Positions 1 to 10,780 of a stretch of DNA of 64,000 nucleotides are shown here, one piece after another. Within the stretch, counting starts at the first letter, position 1, and each line of letters begins with the position of its first letter. Location: contig CANFLL010000003.1 in the NCBI GenBank assembly GCA_947447825.1, positions 30,087 to 94,086 of the forward strand, given 5' to 3'. The translations under genes were made by a program, and so were the position numbers. Source of the DNA: Chitinophagaceae bacterium (lineage in GTDB: Bacteria > Bacteroidota > Bacteroidia > Chitinophagales > Chitinophagaceae). The notes beneath the pieces are model-generated. The model worked only from the letters and a program-made list of their open reading frames with translations, had not been told where the DNA came from and searched no databases.

Positions 1-2456
1 AATTTGTCGGCTTTAAGCATTCTGGTTCTAAAATAGGAATACAACAAAACAAGCACTAACAATAGAAGCATGCAAAGCACTACAAACCAGCCATGAAGAT
101 AGAATGGCTTGAGAACTAATAGCGGAATCGTAATCTCATTTTTATTCCATCGCCCATTCTCTAACTGTGCCTTAATTCGCAATGTATATTCCCCCGCAGG
201 CAACCCGCTTATGCGCAGCGAACCGTCTTCCAAAATGTTCCAATCTTTATCAAACCCATCAATTTTATAGGCATAATGATGAATTCTTTGTTGAAAGTCC
301 AACAAGGAAAACGCTACAGATAAGAACTTCTCCCCTACACTCAATATGATTTTCTGGTCTTGTTTAAATTCTAATAAGCAATCTACTAAGCTATTGTTTG
401 TGGTAGAAAACTTTGAAATATTAGTCAATTTAAACGGAATATCCACAGACTCAATTTCACTATTTAAATCTTTAGGTAAAAAGGCATTTACCCCATTCAT
501 ACTGCCAAAATAGAGACCTCCACTCGTAGATTTGTAGGAAGAAATCCTATTAAATTCATTTGTAGTAAGCCCATCTTTCACTGTATAAACCATACTTGTA
601 TTGCTATGGGGATCAAAACGCAACAAACCATTGTAGGTGCCAATCCATAAATTATCTTGGTCGTCTTGTTCTATTCGGTATAAAACTAAAGAAGGCAGAC
701 CATCGGTCATCGTAAAACACTTTATGCTATTATCTGCATCTATGTTTGTATTCCACTTCCATTTAAACAATCCCTCCCCATCACTTGCAATCCAGCAAAC
801 ACCCTGTTTATCTTCTAGCAAATCATTAATAGTTGCAATAGGAAGTTTGTGGTTTTGGTCTCTTGCTTCTTTACCATAATAATCTACTATTTGTAGTTTA
901 TTGTCTATACAATAAATTCCATTCTCAGCTACTGCAATTAATCCTTTAGATGGAGAAATAAATATTTTGTATACATTTTTTACTTTTGGCATATTCGAGG
1001 ACGCATAAATAAGCATAGTCCTTTTACCTGAATGTAAATCGTAACTGTTAATGCCATTTGCATATCCTGCCAATAATATATTGTCAGAATATCGGAATAA
1101 CGACCATATTATTTCAGCATAAGCTGCGGTATCAATTGGTAAAAAAGTGCCACTCTCAGGAAGATACTTCATCAAACGATTAGCCCCAATATAGATGCCT
1201 TCCTTTTGATATAGTATAGCATAATTAATTCCTTCAATTCCCTTTTTCAACGCATCTTTTTGATGTTGATGTATCAACAAATCAAAGTAAACATTGGCAT
1301 ACAAAGAGGTATCTCCCTTAACACTTTCATCAACATACAATCCCCTTGTTTGATTGCTGGTAGAGGATAACATAGTCTTAGAATGCTCAAAATAGTGAGT
1401 GAAATGATTCTTCCTAATTGTAACTTCCAATACCCCTACATTAGTGCATATCCATCGGTTACCAAGCCTATCTACATAATTTTTTGAGAGGGTAAACTCA
1501 AAAAAATCTTTCAATTCATCTGGTGTAAACAACAGTTTAACGCTTTGTTTAGTTTGAAGATAAATTCCTTTCTGCTCAATATAAAACAAGGAAGAAGCAT
1601 CATTAACACTTGCTATATCAACAAAATCTGTGAAACTAATTTTATCCTGTTCAATCACCTTTACTTCCTTATCAACCAAGTATTGATGATCGTTTTTGTT
1701 TTTTTCTAGAACACTATTGTAGTAGGCGTAATCAGGCATTTGCCTTTTTAGCTTGTCATCCGTAATTGGAATGGGCTTTGAAATTAGCAAGGCTGTGTCT
1801 TTTGTTACTAAGAACCCGCTATGTTCATTGAGAACTATGGCAGCTTTATTACTTCTGAATACGCTTTTACTTCCATATACCGCATACATATTACTTTCAA
1901 AAGCTAAGTTTTGGTTCTTTTCCTTAAACTCATATTGTTTATCAAACCCTGATGCAGCATTGTATTTCCACCAAGTAAAGTTATTATATGTTAAAAAATT
2001 CAAACTCTTCGTTTCATCATTTGCAATCCAATAAATTTTGTTCACATCAAAAGGTAAATGATTATACACTTTTTTTAATGACTTTAGTTCATTAGTACTC
2101 AAATCTAACACCTGAATTCTACTATCAATTGTAGCTTTTATCCCCTCAACATTTTCATATATGATAATTAGGTTGTTTTGGTCATCTATAGCTAATTGCT
2201 TTATAGAATTATTGCTCAATCCGGTATTAGCAGAATTATACAGTTTAAAAGTTTTACCATCAAATCGGTTTAGTCCATTGCTTGTGCCAAACCACATAAA
2301 CCCATCCTTATCCTGCACCGCACAGCGTACATCTCTGGCAGCCATTCCATCCTCTACAGAAAAAAATCGTTTGGTTATAATAGTATTATCATTGCTTTGG
2401 GCTATTGCCAAGCAATAAATTAATAATCCGTATATGCCAAATAAATATTTCTTCAA
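1..2456 (-). CDS. Two-component propeller / Y_Y_Y sensor protein, C-terminus outside window
   Basis: I traced this open frame myself; it has no stop before the left edge, so it is partial. It opens with a TTG codon giving MKKYLFGIYGLLIYCLAIAQ, a clear signal peptide. The periplasmic part holds repeated two-component propeller motifs such as DGFMWFGTSNGLNRFDG near the N-terminus and DNLWIGTYNGLLRFDP further on. A Y_Y_Y-like domain (HHYAYKIDGFDKDWN, then LPAGEYTLRIKAQ) follows, and then one membrane helix (WFVVLCMLLLLVLVLLYSYF) and basic residues at the edge. Known proteins of this layout are sensor kinases, often hybrid systems controlling polysaccharide genes. The cytoplasmic kinase or output domain lies beyond position 1, so the exact class is open. 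It could sense a breakdown product of the pectin genes in this window, but it is about 20 kb away from them. Confidence 0.85.
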   Translation of the reverse strand, partial: MKKYLFGIYGLLIYCLAIAQSNDNTIITKRFFSVEDGMAARDVRCAVQDKDGFMWFGTSNGLNRFDGKTFKLYNSANTGLSNNSIKQLAIDDQNNLIIIYENVEGIKATIDSRIQVLDLSTNELKSLKKVYNHLPFDVNKIYWIANDETKSLNFLTYNNFTWWKYNAASGFDKQYEFKEKNQNLAFESNMYAVYGSKSVFRSNKAAIVLNEHSGFLVTKDTALLISKPIPITDDKLKRQMPDYAYYNSVLEKNKNDHQYLVDKEVKVIEQDKISFTDFVDIASVNDASSLFYIEQKGIYLQTKQSVKLLFTPDELKDFFEFTLSKNYVDRLGNRWICTNVGVLEVTIRKNHFTHYFEHSKTMLSSTSNQTRGLYVDESVKGDTSLYANVYFDLLIHQHQKDALKKGIEGINYAILYQKEGIYIGANRLMKYLPESGTFLPIDTAAYAEIIWSLFRYSDNILLAGYANGINSYDLHSGKRTMLIYASSNMPKVKNVYKIFISPSKGLIAVAENGIYCIDNKLQIVDYYGKEARDQNHKLPIATINDLLEDKQGVCWIASDGEGLFKWKWNTNIDADNSIKCFTMTDGLPSLVLYRIEQDDQDNLWIGTYNGLLRFDPHSNTSMVYTVKDGLTTNEFNRISSYKSTSGGLYFGSMNGVNAFLPKDLNSEIESVDIPFKLTNISKFSTTNNSLVDCLLEFKQDQKIILSVGEKFLSVAFSLLDFQQRIHHYAYKIDGFDKDWNILEDGSLRISGLPAGEYTLRIKAQLENGRWNKNEITIPLLVLKPFYLHGWFVVLCMLLLLVLVLLYSYFRTRMLKADK

Positions 2457-3141
2457 TATATTCAATTACTTATTACCGAATGCAAAGACACTAAAAAAGG
2501 GATGAACTTTGAATTTTAGTTCGATTTATTAAAAAATTAACGCTTCCATCCATTTTAAATGTAATAGTAGAAATGTATTAGCTTCTATTATAATTAGCAT
2601 AAAGTATTCATAATTTACCATTTCAGTATTCTTATCACTTTTTACAATAGGTAAGTTATGAAAACAAGTTGCTACTCGGAAGCTTTATCACTAAGTATAC
2701 AATGTAAAAACTAAGGACAATAATGTTAATAACACCGGGTGTTTATGCTAATTAAATAATCCCAAAAAAAACTTGTGTTCTTTGTGAAACCTTTATGGTA
2801 GATATGCCTAAGAGAGGTAACGAAAATAGCAGACATAAATCAGCATTTAGTTTTTTGACAGACATTAAAAATAACTTGACGAATAAAAATATAGTTACAA
2901 TGATTAAAGTTTAATGGTAAATGTGGTTGATTCTTTTATTGACTGAATCTTTTTAAGTCCATTACCTTCTGTTTATACACAAATGAACAAGGAATAGTAA
3001 TTAGATGGTTGCTTAAAGTTGAGTAAATGCAAGTTTTTAGTATCAACTTAAACAAGGAATGCGGCAATACGATATGGAGGATTTTGCACCCAATGAAGCT
3101 AATATTTCACCTAGAACTTAAAATCCAAAATATAAAACTAC
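2457..3141. other. Intergenic region without recognised gene
   Basis: AT-rich stretch between two minus-strand genes. I see no open frame with homology. Positions 2771-2802 carry a degenerate half of the CACAAAG-type palindrome that is clearer at 4825-4939. A weak -7-like element may lie just upstream of the sensor gene, but it deviates from consensus. Confidence 0.5.
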
Positions 3142-4788
3142 TTAAAGCATTGCAGCAATCATCGTAGCCACCCTTTCCCCATCCATGGCTGCACTAACAA
3201 TGCCTCCAGCATAGCCGGCACCTTCTCCGCAAGGATAAAGTTTTTTTAACTGAGGATGCTGTAAGGAGTCTACATCTCTAGGAATTCGAACTGGCGAAGA
3301 TGTCCTGCTTTCTGTAGCCACAACCACAGCTTCATTAGTATAGTAACCTTTCATCTTTTTTCCAAATGCTCTGAAGCCATGTTGCAACGTTTTATGAATA
3401 AAAGCAGGAAGTGCTTCGCTTAAATTAACCGCTTTAATGCCAGGTACATAACTACAATCAGGAAAGTTGGTGGATACTTTTCCATTACAAAAGTCTTCCA
3501 TTCTTTGTGCAGGAGCAACGAAACTACCACCACCAATGGTATAACATTTTTGCTCTATTGCCTGTTGAAATTGAAGAAGAAGCAAAGGGCTAACCGTTGA
3601 CCGTTTACTGTTTACCGTAGTTAACATGCCCTCTTCGGTTAACGGTAAACGGTTAACGGTATCCATCTTAAAATATTCCGCCGCATCTTTTTCATCCACC
3701 GTAACCACCATCCCACTATTCGAGTAAGGGTTATTTCTTTTGCTCGGACTCCACCCATTCACCACCACTTCATTTGCATTGGTAGCTGCTGGAGCAATTA
3801 TTCCGCCTGGGCACATACAAAAACTAAACACCCCACGTCCGTTTACCTGCTCCACCAAACTATATGAGGCAGGAGGCAAATGGTTGCCACGGGATAATGC
3901 TGTAGAATTAGGAAGATTATATTGAATACTATCTATTAATGCCTGCGGATGTTCTATCCGTACCCCAAGGGCAAATGGTTTTGACTCAATAAGGATATTT
4001 TTATGGTGCAATAACTCAAATATATCTCTAGCCGAATGTCCTGTTGCCAATATTACCGCATCAGCATTAATGGAGATTCCGTTATGGGTCATAATTCCCA
4101 CAATGGTGTCGTTTTTAATAATGAAGTCAGTTACTTTTTCTTCAAATAAAAAATCACCTCCATTACCAATAATAGCTTCTCGCATTGCTGTTATGATATG
4201 GGGCAATTTATTAGTGCCAATATGCGGATGCGCTTCGTATAATATTCTTTCTTCGGCACCAAACTGCACAAATAGGTTCAATATTCTATTAATATCACCT
4301 CGTTTATTGCTACGCGTATATAGTTTTCCATCGCTGTACGTGCCGGCACCACCTTCGCCAAAACAATAGTTACTTTCGGGGTTAATGATGCCTTCTTTGT
4401 TCAGTTTTGCCAAATCACGTCGTCTAGCTCGCACATCTTTTCCTCTTTCCACAATGATGGGCTTAATGCCTAGTTCTATCAATTGCAAAGCCGCAAATAA
4501 TCCTGCGGGGCCAGCACCAACAATAATTACTCTTTTGGATGTATGGGAAACATCTTTAAACTGAATATAGGTAACAGGTCGTGTTACAAAAGGCTCATTA
4601 ATAAAAACTAGAAGGGTAAGGTTGATCCATATCTGCCTAGTACTACGTGCATCAATAGATTGTTTCAGTTTATAAAACCCAGTGATACTCGAAGAGGGTT
4701 TACCTGTTTCTTTGGTAATATATTGGGTAATAATTGCATTGTCATCCGCCTCGGAAGGCTTTACTTTAATGGAGAGTTGCTGTTGCAT
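3142..4788 (-). CDS. NAD(P)/FAD-dependent oxidoreductase (COG2509 type)
   Basis: 548 residues. A dinucleotide-binding motif RVIIVGAGPAGLFAALQL starts near residue 87, followed by IIVERG, the usual end of an FAD Rossmann unit. The segment CFGEGGAGTYSDGKLYTR is characteristic of the conserved FAD-dependent dehydrogenase family COG2509, and the C-terminus has PCGEGAGYAGGIVSAAMDG, the second FAD contact. The first ~85 residues form the extra N-terminal domain seen in this family. The physiological substrate is not known. The ATG at 4788 is the natural start. The coding sequence contains a large inverted repeat (3593-3660) that encodes an in-frame segment of about 23 residues; see the separate entry. 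Confidence 0.88.
   Translation of the reverse strand: MQQQLSIKVKPSEADDNAIITQYITKETGKPSSSITGFYKLKQSIDARSTRQIWINLTLLVFINEPFVTRPVTYIQFKDVSHTSKRVIIVGAGPAGLFAALQLIELGIKPIIVERGKDVRARRRDLAKLNKEGIINPESNYCFGEGGAGTYSDGKLYTRSNKRGDINRILNLFVQFGAEERILYEAHPHIGTNKLPHIITAMREAIIGNGGDFLFEEKVTDFIIKNDTIVGIMTHNGISINADAVILATGHSARDIFELLHHKNILIESKPFALGVRIEHPQALIDSIQYNLPNSTALSRGNHLPPASYSLVEQVNGRGVFSFCMCPGGIIAPAATNANEVVVNGWSPSKRNNPYSNSGMVVTVDEKDAAEYFKMDTVNRLPLTEEGMLTTVNSKRSTVSPLLLLQFQQAIEQKCYTIGGGSFVAPAQRMEDFCNGKVSTNFPDCSYVPGIKAVNLSEALPAFIHKTLQHGFRAFGKKMKGYYTNEAVVVATESRTSSPVRIPRDVDSLQHPQLKKLYPCGEGAGYAGGIVSAAMDGERVATMIAAML
3593..3660. repeat. Imperfect 25-bp inverted repeat inside the FAD oxidoreductase gene
   Basis: Left arm 3593-3617 reads ACCGTTGACCGTTTACTGTT and on to TACCG; right arm 3636-3660 is its reverse complement with three mismatches; the spacer is 18 bp. 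Each arm is itself built from short GTTAAC/GTAAAC words. The element is translated in frame as roughly TVNRLPLTEEGMLTTVNSK followed by RSTV. Its composition is unlike the surrounding gene, so it looks like an inserted palindromic element that kept the reading frame. Confidence 0.75.
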
Positions 4789-4824
4789 AATGTGTTAGGT
4801 GTTTATCCTAAAAACTTATATTAT

Positions 4825-4939
4825 TTACCACAAAGGGTATTCAGGTTAACCACAAAGTACACTAAGATAAAACACAAGGAACACAAAGTTTATTAAATCC
4901 TTGTGTTCCTTGTGAAAACCTTTGTGTCCTTTGTGGTAA
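4825..4939. repeat. Degenerate intergenic palindrome of CACAAAG/CTTTGTG words
   Basis: The segment begins TTACCACAAAGG and ends CCTTTGTGGTAA, with a central hairpin of CACAAGGAACACAAAG (4873-4888) against CTTTGTGTTCCTTGTG-like sequence to its right. It fills the gap between two minus-strand genes and could end transcription of the DUF3127 gene. Related half-copies occur at 2771-2802, around 13537, 37040-37085, 37235-37265 and 63745-63840. Confidence 0.6.
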
Positions 4940-4947
4940 GATTTACT

Positions 4948-5325
4948 TTAAAATGGCAAGTCGTCTACCATTTCATCTGGAGGAGGAGGAATATTTTTAA
5001 AATCAGGTTCAGGCATCGTGTCTTGTTGGCCAATTTTCACAGTCTCAACTCTCCAGGCATCAAGATTGGTAATGTAATTTTCTCTACCATCTTTCATCCA
5101 TTTACTTCCTTTAAGGTTAAAAGAAACCTTCACTTCATCGCCTTGGTTAAACCTATCAAGTATGCTGGTTTTATCCTGCACACACTGAAACTTCACATAG
5201 TTTGTAATTATTCTACCGCCAATATCTTCACTTTTTTCTAGCACAAATTCTCTTGTTTTAAACGTTTCTGAACGTTGCACTGTGTCGTACTTGGCTAATA
5301 GTTTCCCTGTAATTTCGTAACTCAT
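4948..5325 (-). CDS. DUF3127 protein, SSB-like
   Basis: 125 residues beginning MSYEITGKLLAKYDTVQ. The pattern FKTREFVLEK, TNYVKFQCVQDK, GDEVKVSFNLKGSKW and ENYITNLDAWRVE is that of DUF3127, a small OB-fold-like family common in Bacteroidota. The C-terminus ends PPPPDEMVDDLPF; a proline-rich linker plus an acidic tip ending in Phe is also how single-stranded DNA-binding proteins recruit partners. A nucleic-acid-binding role is therefore plausible, but it is inferred from the fold and tail, not shown. Confidence 0.85.
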   Translation of the reverse strand: MSYEITGKLLAKYDTVQRSETFKTREFVLEKSEDIGGRIITNYVKFQCVQDKTSILDRFNQGDEVKVSFNLKGSKWMKDGRENYITNLDAWRVETVKIGQQDTMPEPDFKNIPPPPDEMVDDLPF

Positions 5326-5437
5326 AATTATTTATTAAAGACGACAAATGTAAAGGAAGTTATGTGTTATGGATGATGAGTTATAAAGTTATGAAAAGAA
5401 CGGCTAGTAATTAATCGAAAGAGACTACCTAGAAGTT

Positions 5438-5709
5438 CTCCAGCGAGTTTACTTTAAACTCCAGTGAGTTTACTTTAAACTCCAGTGAGTTTACTTTAAA
5501 CTCCAGTGAGTTTACTTTAAACTCCAGTGAGTTTACTTTAAACCCCAGTGAGTTTACTTTAAACTCCAGTGAGTTTACTTTAAACTCCAGTGAGTTTACT
5601 TTAAACTCCAGTGAGTTTACTTTAAACTCCAGTGAGTTTACTTTAAACCCCAGCGAGTTTACTTTAAACCCCAGCGAGTTTACTTTGACTCCAACTAGAT
5701 TACTTTAAA
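5438..5709. repeat. 21-bp tandem array (about 13 copies)
   Basis: The unit CTCCAGTGAGTTTACTTTAA plus A recurs at exact 21-bp steps from 5438. Twelve units are near-perfect (T/C changes at two sites) and the last is degenerate. Because 21 is divisible by three, one frame on each strand stays open (SSEFTLN on plus, FKVNSLE on minus), but neither has a start codon or flanking coding signal, so I treat it as non-coding. The remainder of 5326-5997 holds nothing else I recognise. Confidence 0.95.
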
Positions 5710-5997
5710 CTTTTGTTGAGGCAAAATGAAGTGTCTTTTGGACTAATTATCTTTACTTTAATACGATAGTAATAATGATCACAATCTATTAGCCTAAAAT
5801 GAAAACCGATTATCTGCCATTTTTAACTTTGGATTTAAGACCTTATATTGGCATTCACATAATCTTTTATGTTATCAATATAAATTTACTTAGTTTATTT
5901 GCGCTGTAAGGGTTAAATTAAAACAATGGCTAAATGAATAATTCAGTTTTTGATTGAGTAGCGACTGACATGTTCAGTTGTTTAGTTAAAACATATT

Positions 5998-6294
5998 ATG
6001 AAAAATAAATGTAGACAAGTAATTTTAGTAGCATTTACATCAATCATGCTGTCATCCTGTTGTTCTAGTATTTTCATAGCAGGAACAGGAGCATCAAAAA
6101 GTATTGTTACCTCAAAAAAACAATGGTTTGCTTTGTGGGGATTAGTGCGTTGCAATAAGGTTAATCCAAAAGCAATGGCAAGCGAAACAAACAATTACAC
6201 AGTAAAAACAGAATTTACATTTGGAGATATGTTCACCAATATGTTCACATCTATTCTATCTTTTCAGAAAGAAACCATTACAGTAATAAAATAA
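5998..6294 (+). CDS. Bor-family-like lipoprotein
   Basis: 98 residues. The N-terminus MKNKCRQVILVAFTSIMLSS followed by CC is a lipoprotein signal with a lipobox ending in Cys. The mature part has KKQWFALWGLVRCNKV, then TVKTEFTFGDMFTNMFTSIL and a beta-strand end ETITVIK, which matches the layout of the Bor family (lambda Bor and chromosomal relatives). In lambda, Bor is an outer-membrane lipoprotein linked to serum resistance; here the role is unknown. A strong terminator follows immediately. Confidence 0.65.
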   Translation: MKNKCRQVILVAFTSIMLSSCCSSIFIAGTGASKSIVTSKKQWFALWGLVRCNKVNPKAMASETNNYTVKTEFTFGDMFTNMFTSILSFQKETITVIK

Positions 6295-6302
6295 TAAGCA
6301 CA

Positions 6303-6334
6303 AAAAAGGCTATCCTTGTTGGGATAGCCTTTTT
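6303..6334. terminator. Bidirectional rho-independent terminator
   Basis: Perfect 13-bp stem AAAAAGGCTATCC / GGATAGCCTTTTT with a 6-nt loop (TTGTTG). It sits between the Bor-like gene (plus) and the small minus-strand gene at 6363-6569, and has A/T runs on both sides so it can serve both. Confidence 0.9.
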
Positions 6335-6362
6335 AGAAAACAGAAAGGATTTCTTCATTAAA

Positions 6363-6569
6363 TTAGAATGCTTTTGTAGCAACGCCATCAGCAATAGCTT
6401 GTAAAGCTTTAGCTTCGCCCAAAATACTAACTATTTTGTTGCCTTTTCCATCATTGCCCGAAGCTAAATACCCACCTCTAGCTGTTTTTGTAATTACAGC
6501 ATCTTGCATAGGAACTTGCTTTTCCTTTGTTTTTAAGCAATAGGCTTTAATCATTTTACTTGTATCCAT
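6363..6569 (-). CDS. Small hypothetical protein, DUF5679-like without its cysteines
   Basis: 68 residues: MDTSKMIKAYCLKTKEKQ, then VPMQDAVITKTARGGYLASG and a C-terminal part ending ATKAF. The first half resembles the small zinc-ribbon DUF5679 pattern (xYCxKCKxK, then MKDxxxxTxKxGRxxxxG). The paired cysteines are mostly gone (AYCLKTKEK has one of two), and the C-terminal CPxCG is replaced. This similarity is by eye only. It lies just downstream of gyrB in the same direction but with a 179-bp gap, so it is probably separately transcribed. Confidence 0.55.
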   Translation of the reverse strand: MDTSKMIKAYCLKTKEKQVPMQDAVITKTARGGYLASGNDGKGNKIVSILGEAKALQAIADGVATKAF

Positions 6570-6748
6570 TATAGCTGATTTGATGCCTTAGTATATTAGT
6601 ATTACTATAGTAATATTCCAAAAGGCAAGGTTAAAAAAAACATTTCGCAGTACAAACTACCGCATTATTTTGGAAATTAAACAATCTTTCTTTATTATTT
6701 AATCCACAATGTTTAATAATGCTCAAATTTACCTACATGAAATTAACA

Positions 6749-9112
<2,364 letters not shown>

Positions 9113-9355
9113 ATGTCAACACTTAAATTTGTTTTCAGTCACGATGACTTGAAAAATTTGATGGATTCTGCAGAATCGCATGAAGGAGGAAAAAAGCTAG
9201 TTCATTTTGAATTAAGTTTCGATTCTAGCAAAGGTGTGGTTGAGCCAACTTTGCACGCAACCAATTTACATAAACTTTCAAATGGCACATTGCAACCATC
9301 TGCACTTACTGCATCAGTAAAAGGTTGTCCAAATCCACCTTGTTCTTGTTGCTAA
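9113..9355 (+). CDS. Small protein with Cys-rich C-terminus (GCPNPPCSCC)
   Basis: 80 residues, not recognised. It starts MSTLKFVFSHDDLKNLMDSA, has an acidic, soluble-looking body without signal peptide or membrane segment, and ends KGCPNPPCSCC, so four cysteines are packed into the last ten residues and none elsewhere. It stands 16 bp in front of a membrane protein, a histidine kinase and a response regulator in the same direction. A leader-plus-core shape is typical of peptide precursors, but no maturation enzyme is adjacent. A metal-binding tail is the alternative. Confidence 0.7.
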   Translation: MSTLKFVFSHDDLKNLMDSAESHEGGKKLVHFELSFDSSKGVVEPTLHATNLHKLSNGTLQPSALTASVKGCPNPPCSCC

Positions 9356-9371
9356 ATAAAGTTATTTAAAA

Positions 9372-10022
9372 TTGATTTTTCTTCTAAATAATTTAGACAT
9401 CATTAGTCCCCTCTCGGTATTGGTTTATCTTTTCTATGGAAAACATAAAATTGAGGGGGCTTTTAAGTGGTTTATAGTCTTTGTAAGTGCCTTATTCTTA
9501 TGTAACCTCTGTTCATTTTTAGTTCAAACAGTGCCAACTTATTTTGGCAAAAAACCCGGAATGAATCTGTTTGTATATCATATTGGATGTTCATTTTATG
9601 TGTTATTACTCTACAAGTTTTTTTCCTTAGTTTTAAATTCAAAATCAAGAATTCTTGATTTGATATTTTTAATTCCATTTGTTTTTCTTTCTGTTTTGAA
9701 TATTCTATATCTAAACAGAACGTTTACCATTTATGGGGTAACTTCTATATGGGTTGTTATTAAATGCTTGTCCTATTATGCACAAAAATTTCAAGAACCC
9801 CCAAAAGAAGATTTATTAAAAAGCTGGTTATTCTGGTTTGTTTCTGGTTTGTTTTTATACTTTTCTGTAGCATTCTTTACATTCATCACTTACGATTTTT
9901 TTACTATTGGTATCATAAAAGGAGTCTTTTCTAAGTCATTAGGCGAATTTTGGTTAGTACATAATGTAATTCTTGCTGTATCTTGCCTCTTTTATGTAAA
10001 GGCTATCAAATGCATGGAATAA
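9372..10022 (+). CDS. Multi-pass membrane protein upstream of histidine kinase
   Basis: 216 residues starting from TTG; no ATG exists near the N-terminus. About seven hydrophobic segments are visible, for example SPLSVLVYLFYG, FIVFVSALFLCNLCSFLV, ILDLIFLIPFVFLSVLNILY, SWLFWFVSGLFLYFSVAFF and VILAVSCLFYV. There is no recognised enzymatic domain. Its stop overlaps the start of the histidine kinase gene by 13 bp, indicating translational coupling, so it may be the sensing partner of that kinase. This pairing is inferred from position. Confidence 0.75.
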   Translation: MIFLLNNLDIISPLSVLVYLFYGKHKIEGAFKWFIVFVSALFLCNLCSFLVQTVPTYFGKKPGMNLFVYHIGCSFYVLLLYKFFSLVLNSKSRILDLIFLIPFVFLSVLNILYLNRTFTIYGVTSIWVVIKCLSYYAQKFQEPPKEDLLKSWLFWFVSGLFLYFSVAFFTFITYDFFTIGIIKGVFSKSLGEFWLVHNVILAVSCLFYVKAIKCME

Positions 10023-10777
10023 GTGGAGATATAATTATTGTGGCTGCTGGAACTCTTTTGCTGCTTTGTATATTTGGCTTTGTATTCTTTTTTGTAATAG
10101 CCTACAATAAACGATACCGGCTATATGAAGAAGAAAAAGCTGAATTGTTACGAAAATTTGAATTAGAAAAACTTAATTCACAATTAGAAATTCAGGAACA
10201 AACCCTTAAACATATAAGTGGAGAAATTCATGACAACATTGGTCAGATTCTTAGTTTAGTAGGGCTGCAATTGAGTACGCTCCCTACTTCAAACGAAGAA
10301 AAAAGAGAACATACAACTGAATTGCTAAACAAAGCAATTGGCGATTTACGAAGTTTAAGTAAAAGCCTAGATACCGACAGAATTACTTCCATAGGAATTG
10401 TGGAGGCCGTAGATTATGAATTACAATTGTTGGAAAAAACTGGAAATTATAAAACAAATCTTCAAATAGAAGGAGACTTTGAAGAACTTACCCCAGACAA
10501 AACAATCATCTTATACAGGATTGTGCAAGAGGTAATTAATAACATTATAAAACATGCAAAAGCAGATTCTGTAAGTATTTTCATTGGGGGCAATAAAACA
10601 GAAAGTTTTTTTACCATTAAAGATAATGGAGTGGGTTTCATTGCTGGCGAACTAATTAATAAAGGATTGGGCTTAAAAAACATTATTAACCGAGCTTCCT
10701 TAGTGGGAGGTTCTGCAAAAATTGACAGCCTTCTGAATGAGGGAACAACAATAACTTTCAATATTCCAAAAACATAA
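10010..10777 (+). CDS. Sensor histidine kinase, HisKA_3 (NarX/DegS-like)
   Basis: I chose the ATG at 10010 (MHGISGDI), which overlaps the end of the upstream gene; an upstream in-frame start at 9983 would lie inside it. One N-terminal membrane helix (IIIVAAGTLLLLCIFGFVFF) is followed by a coiled linker and the dimerisation box with the phospho-acceptor His in HISGEIHDNIGQILSLVGLQ. The HATPase_c domain has IVQEVINNIIKHAKA (N box), IKDNGVGF (G1) and GLGLKNIINRASLVGG (G2). There is no extracellular sensor domain, so the signal probably comes from the membrane partner. It pairs with the response regulator 3 bp downstream. Confidence 0.9.
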   Translation: MHGISGDIIIVAAGTLLLLCIFGFVFFFVIAYNKRYRLYEEEKAELLRKFELEKLNSQLEIQEQTLKHISGEIHDNIGQILSLVGLQLSTLPTSNEEKREHTTELLNKAIGDLRSLSKSLDTDRITSIGIVEAVDYELQLLEKTGNYKTNLQIEGDFEELTPDKTIILYRIVQEVINNIIKHAKADSVSIFIGGNKTESFFTIKDNGVGFIAGELINKGLGLKNIINRASLVGGSAKIDSLLNEGTTITFNIPKT

Positions 10778-10780
10778 TTT

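Noticed and set aside
5438..5709. Possible CRISPR array
   Set aside because: Units are contiguous with no unique spacers and no cas genes are near.
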